Source: Acinetobacter sp. (lineage in GTDB: Bacteria > Pseudomonadota > Gammaproteobacteria > Pseudomonadales > Moraxellaceae). From it: a DNA stretch of 8,515 bases. The DNA lies in the NCBI GenBank assembly GCA_008017255.1, contig SSHD01000107.1, positions 1 to 8,515 on the forward strand, in the 5' to 3' direction. The notes under the pieces are model-generated. The model did not search any database. It had not been told where the DNA came from and saw nothing but the letters and a program-made list of their open reading frames with translations. Below are positions 5,920 to 8,515 of the stretch, in pieces (the stretch's first letter is position 1; each line of letters begins with the position of its first letter). The position numbers and the translations under genes are program-made.

Positions 5920-6088
5920 TGATACGAAAGTTCCAGTATGGCATATATGTGTTTGAAGCTAGGTGAATAAATTTCAACGGCATAGGCTAAATAGAGCTTA
6001 TTTTCGATGTGTGAGCTATATGTTGCGGGCTAAATAAGGTATAAAGAGCAGACTGGTCTAGTGTTTAAAAATCCCCAACTTTTAAATA

Positions 6089-6105
6089 TTGGCATGAAAA
6101 TTGAA
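6089..6105 (+). promoter_or_regulatory. Sigma54-type (-24/-12) promoter of glnK
   Basis: TTGGCATGAAAATTGAA aligns with YTGGCACGRNNNTTGCW. The -24 GG (6091-6092) and the -12 GA (6103-6104, GC in the consensus) are exactly 10 bp apart, the spacing required by RpoN. There are two mismatches, one at the -12 C. The expected start is near 6116, giving a leader of about 31 nt to the glnK ATG. Nitrogen control of glnK through NtrC and RpoN is the established pattern in proteobacteria, which supports the call. Confidence 0.7.
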
Positions 6106-6110
6106 CATAA

Positions 6111-6485
<375 letters not shown>

Positions 6486-6486
6486 A

Positions 6487-6503
6487 TTGGCATAAAGTTT
6501 GCT
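6487..6503 (+). promoter_or_regulatory. Second sigma54-type promoter, inside the glnK-amtB gap
   Basis: TTGGCATAAAGTTTGCT matches the -24/-12 consensus better than the glnK promoter does at the -12 element. It reads TGGCAT-N5-TTGC, with GG (6489-6490) and GC (6501-6502) separated by exactly 10 bp. It begins 2 bp after the glnK stop. The predicted start is near 6514, about 39 nt before the amtB ATG. It would let amtB be expressed independently of glnK. Confidence 0.6.
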
Positions 6504-6528
6504 GAGTTCACACCAAAGCATGAACTCA
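6503..6528 (+). other. Intercistronic stem-loop between glnK and amtB
   Basis: TGAGTTCA (6503-6510) is the exact inverse complement of TGAACTCA (6521-6528), with a 10-nt loop and no T-run. It overlaps the predicted start of the internal sigma54 promoter. In the read-through mRNA it could set relative glnK and amtB levels; as DNA it could be a binding site. Confidence 0.45.
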
Positions 6529-6541
6529 CAAGATGAAGGTT

Positions 6542-6547
6542 GGGGGA
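6542..6547 (+). promoter_or_regulatory. Ribosome-binding site that fixes the amtB start
   Basis: GGGGGA lies 5 nt before ATG 6553. It selects that codon, which opens a standard signal peptide, over the in-frame upstream starts from 6499, which would add 18 polar residues in front of it. Confidence 0.75.
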
Positions 6548-6552
6548 CACGA

Positions 6553-7968
6553 ATGAAAAAAATACTTATGGCGCTGAGCTTATCTGGCGCACTTTTAGGT
6601 GGTTCAGCGGTAGTGTGGGCAGAAGAAGCTGTTTCTACACCAGTTGCTGAACAAACTGCTGCAGCATCAGATGCTGCATTGGTCGCTGAGCAAGCTGTTG
6701 TAACAGAAGTGCCAGTGGTTGAAGCAGCAGAAGAAGCTGCGCCAGCTGCGGAACCAACTGTGAATAGCGGTGATACGGCATGGATTTTAGTATCAACAGC
6801 ATTGGTTTTGTTGATGACGATTCCTGGTTTGGCGTTATTTTACGGCGGTATGGTGCGTAAGAAAAACGTTTTAAGTACGATGATGTATAGCCTTTCTGCG
6901 GCGATTTTGGTCAGCTTAGTTTGGGTGATTGCGGGTTATTCACTGGCTTTCTCTGGTACAGGCGCATATTTTGGCGACTTGTCGAAAATGATGCTCAATG
7001 GCGTTTCATTCAATGCGCTCACTGGCACCATTCCAGAAAGTTTGTTTGTGATCTTCCAAATGACATTTGCGATCATTACTGTTGCAATTATCAGCGGCTC
7101 AGTTGCGGATCGTATGAAATACTCTGCTTTTATGTTGTTTATTGCCGCTTGGGTATTGGTTGTTTATGCACCGATTACTCACTGGGTTTGGGCAGCAGAT
7201 GGCTGGTTATTTAAAGCAGGTGCATTAGATTTTGCGGGGGGTACAGTCGTCCATATTAACGCGGGTGTTGCAGGTCTTGTTGCTGCTTATATGCTTGGTA
7301 AGCGTACTGGTTTGGGTCGTGAATCAATGGCACCGCATAATCTAACTTTAACCGTGATTGGCGCAAGCTTAATTTGGGTGGGTTGGTTCGGCTTTAACGG
7401 TGGTTCGGCACTAGGCGCTGGCGAACGTGCAAGTATGGCAATTTTAGTGACTCAAGTTGCTGCTGCCGCTGCTGCGTTCTCTTGGTTAGCTGCTGAACGT
7501 CTCATTCGTGGTAAAGCGTCAGTACTTGGTGGTGCATCGGGTGCGGTTGCTGGTTTAGTCGTGATTACGCCTGCTGCTGGTTTTGTAGACGTAAGCGGCG
7601 CATTAATCATGGGTCTGTTGGGTGGTGTAGTCTGCTTCTGGGGTATTACCGCACTTAAACGCTTACTCAAAGCGGATGATGCATTAGACGCATTCGGTTT
7701 ACATGCGGTGGGTGGTATCTTAGGTGCGATCTTAACGGGTGTGTTCTATAGCGATGAAATTATCAAAGCTGCAGGCGTTGCATTAGCACCAACATTTGCA
7801 GGTCAACTTTGGATTCAAATTGAAGGTGTATTGGCAACGATCGCTTATAGTGCAGTTGCAACCTTCGTGATCTTGAAAGTGATTGATTTGGTAATGGGTA
7901 TCCGTGTAAGCGCTGAAGACGAGCGTATGGGTCTTGACCTTAGCCAACATGGCGAGCGCATCGAGTAA
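6553..7968 (+). CDS. amtB: Ammonium transporter AmtB with extended periplasmic N-terminus
   Basis: Inner-membrane ammonium channel of the Amt/Mep/Rh family, trimeric, regulated by GlnK. It has 471 residues. The signal peptide is about 1-23 (MKKILMALSLSGALLGGSAVVWA). Residues 24-72 are an Ala/Glu/Val-rich low-complexity segment, longer than in E. coli AmtB. Eleven transmembrane helices follow from about 75. Equivalents of the E. coli pore residues are all present: F168 and F172 (F103/F107), W213 (W148), D226 (D160), H234 (H168, in VVHINAG), F281 (F215), S285 (S219) and H384 (H318, in GLHAVGG). The cytoplasmic tail (from about 450) keeps the conserved pattern RVSAEDERMGLDLSQHGE, the region that contacts GlnK. 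It lies 67 bp after glnK and is followed by a strong terminator. Confidence 0.97.
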   Translation: MKKILMALSLSGALLGGSAVVWAEEAVSTPVAEQTAAASDAALVAEQAVVTEVPVVEAAEEAAPAAEPTVNSGDTAWILVSTALVLLMTIPGLALFYGGMVRKKNVLSTMMYSLSAAILVSLVWVIAGYSLAFSGTGAYFGDLSKMMLNGVSFNALTGTIPESLFVIFQMTFAIITVAIISGSVADRMKYSAFMLFIAAWVLVVYAPITHWVWAADGWLFKAGALDFAGGTVVHINAGVAGLVAAYMLGKRTGLGRESMAPHNLTLTVIGASLIWVGWFGFNGGSALGAGERASMAILVTQVAAAAAAFSWLAAERLIRGKASVLGGASGAVAGLVVITPAAGFVDVSGALIMGLLGGVVCFWGITALKRLLKADDALDAFGLHAVGGILGAILTGVFYSDEIIKAAGVALAPTFAGQLWIQIEGVLATIAYSAVATFVILKVIDLVMGIRVSAEDERMGLDLSQHGERIE

Positions 7969-8001
7969 TCTTTCCAAGAGATCGATAGCGTCTAAAGCTA
8001 T

Positions 8002-8040
8002 AAAAACAGCCCTGTGCATTTTGCTCAGGGCTGTTTTTTT
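8002..8040 (+). terminator. Rho-independent terminator after amtB
   Basis: AAAAACAGCCCTG (8002-8014) pairs with CAGGGCTGTTTTT (8026-8038). The apex can pair further (GCA-TTT-TGC) past a T-T mismatch. The T-run extends to 8040. It cleanly separates the glnK-amtB unit from nrdR. Confidence 0.93.
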
Positions 8041-8069
8041 ATCTGCATCGTATAGGCATTTAGCAATAG

Positions 8070-8087
8070 GCAAAATTTTGCTACACT
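8070..8087 (+). promoter_or_regulatory. Candidate nrdR promoter with a 12-bp palindrome
   Basis: GCAAAATTTTGC is a perfect palindrome at 8070-8081, directly abutting TACACT (8082-8087), a plausible -10 that would start transcription about 25 nt before the nrdR ATG. The -35 (TTTAGC at 8059-8064, 17 bp away) is weak. It does not match the NrdR box as I know it. Confidence 0.35.
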
Positions 8088-8117
8088 TAGGCAACATGAA
8101 GAACTCATCGCACCATT

Positions 8118-8515
8118 ATGCATTGTCCATTTTGTAACGCGGCAGATAGCAAAGTCATCGACTCTCGTTTGGCGGCCGAAGGCTGTCAAATTCGTCGTCG
8201 CCGTGAATGTACCAGTTGTGGTGAACGGTTTACCACCTTTGAAAGTTATGAAGTGGTCATGCCGAGGGTAATTAAATCCAATGGTCGCAATGACCCTTTT
8301 GATGAAGCCAAACTGCGCCGTTCGCTCATGCACGCCTTGCAAAAACGTCCTGTCACCCAAGAACAAATTGAAACCGTGCTCAGTGATATTCAAGCGCAAA
8401 TTCGGCGTTTAGGTGAGCGTGATGTTAAATCCAGAACCATTGGTGAAATTGTGATGCAAGCCTTGTATAGCTTAGATCGAGTGGCGTATGTGCGTTTTGC
8501 TTCGGTGTATCAAGA
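8118..8515 (+). CDS. nrdR: Transcriptional repressor NrdR, 3'-truncated by window edge
   Basis: ATP/dATP-sensing repressor of ribonucleotide reductase operons that binds paired NrdR boxes. 132 of about 150-155 residues are visible and the frame stays open at the edge. The N-terminal zinc ribbon uses C3, C6, C31 and C34 (MHCPFC and [13 protein letters not shown]), with a basic RRRR at 26-29. The ATP-cone domain begins at about 49 ([22 protein letters not shown]) and continues through [34 protein letters not shown], as in the family. ATG 8118 is set by the invariant MHCPFC start. No Shine-Dalgarno sequence is close: the nearest purine run, GAAG, is about 16 nt upstream, so translation may start from a short leader. 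It is separated from amtB by a terminator. In related genomes riboflavin-synthesis genes often follow, but they are outside this window. Confidence 0.96.
   Translation, partial: MHCPFCNAADSKVIDSRLAAEGCQIRRRRECTSCGERFTTFESYEVVMPRVIKSNGRNDPFDEAKLRRSLMHALQKRPVTQEQIETVLSDIQAQIRRLGERDVKSRTIGEIVMQALYSLDRVAYVRFASVYQ

Noticed and set aside
5417..5956. Long plus-strand ORF covering the comM start, ubiK and the upstream gap.
   Set aside because: It is antisense to comM and to the clearly recognisable UbiK protein, is Cys/Ser-rich as expected from the complement of Gln/Leu codons, and has no ribosome-binding site or domain.
6622..6768. GCA/GAA-rich stretch considered as a nucleotide tandem repeat.
   Set aside because: There is no regular period; it is explained by the Ala/Glu/Val-rich periplasmic segment of AmtB.
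7783..8097. Minus-strand ORF across the 3' end of amtB and its terminator.
   Set aside because: It lies antisense to AmtB coding sequence and reads through a strong terminator hairpin; no family resemblance.
8025..8399. Minus-strand 124-codon ORF over the start of nrdR.
   Set aside because: The plus strand encodes the unmistakable NrdR zinc ribbon and ATP-cone; the antisense ORF has no recognisable features.

Overview
The window looks like a chromosomal segment of a gammaproteobacterium of the Moraxellaceae, most likely Acinetobacter. This rests on protein families, moderately AT-rich codon use and gene set (fadD, family I ppa, a TorF-type porin, comM-ubiK, glnK-amtB, nrdR); no species-level call is possible by eye. 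I see no transposase, integrase, tRNA, rRNA, CRISPR array or phage gene, and base and codon use look even. This is ordinary core-genome housekeeping DNA, and I found no undescribed multi-gene system. The points of interest are regulatory.

Layout. 1-1074 (+) is the C-terminal two-thirds of a FadD-type acyl-CoA ligase, closed by two tandem hairpins, the second a strong terminator. 1276-1659 (-) is a small four-helix membrane protein of unknown function, divergent from a MAPEG-family membrane protein at 1799-2209 (+). 2307-2831 (+) is ppa, with a consensus -10 upstream and a strong terminator downstream. A 370-bp gene-poor stretch with one doubtful small ORF follows, then a TorF-family outer-membrane protein at 3272-4030 (+). 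A bidirectional terminator at 4052-4084 separates it from the leftward pair comM (4090-5574, -) and ubiK (5644-5871, -). A divergent intergenic region (5872-6146) leads to glnK (6147-6485, +) and amtB (6553-7968, +), ended by a strong terminator. nrdR begins at 8118 (+) and runs off the right edge.

How the genes work together. glnK and amtB form the classical ammonium-sensing and uptake pair: the PII protein GlnK binds 2-oxoglutarate and ATP/ADP and plugs the AmtB channel. I see -24/-12 (sigma54-type) promoter sequences in front of both genes, and an NtrC-like dyad (GCACC-N5-GGTGC) about 480 bp upstream of the glnK promoter, in the ubiK-comM gap. The other genes serve separate core functions: fatty-acid activation, pyrophosphate hydrolysis, recombination during natural transformation (ComM), assembly of the ubiquinone-synthesis complex (UbiK) and ribonucleotide-reductase repression (NrdR).
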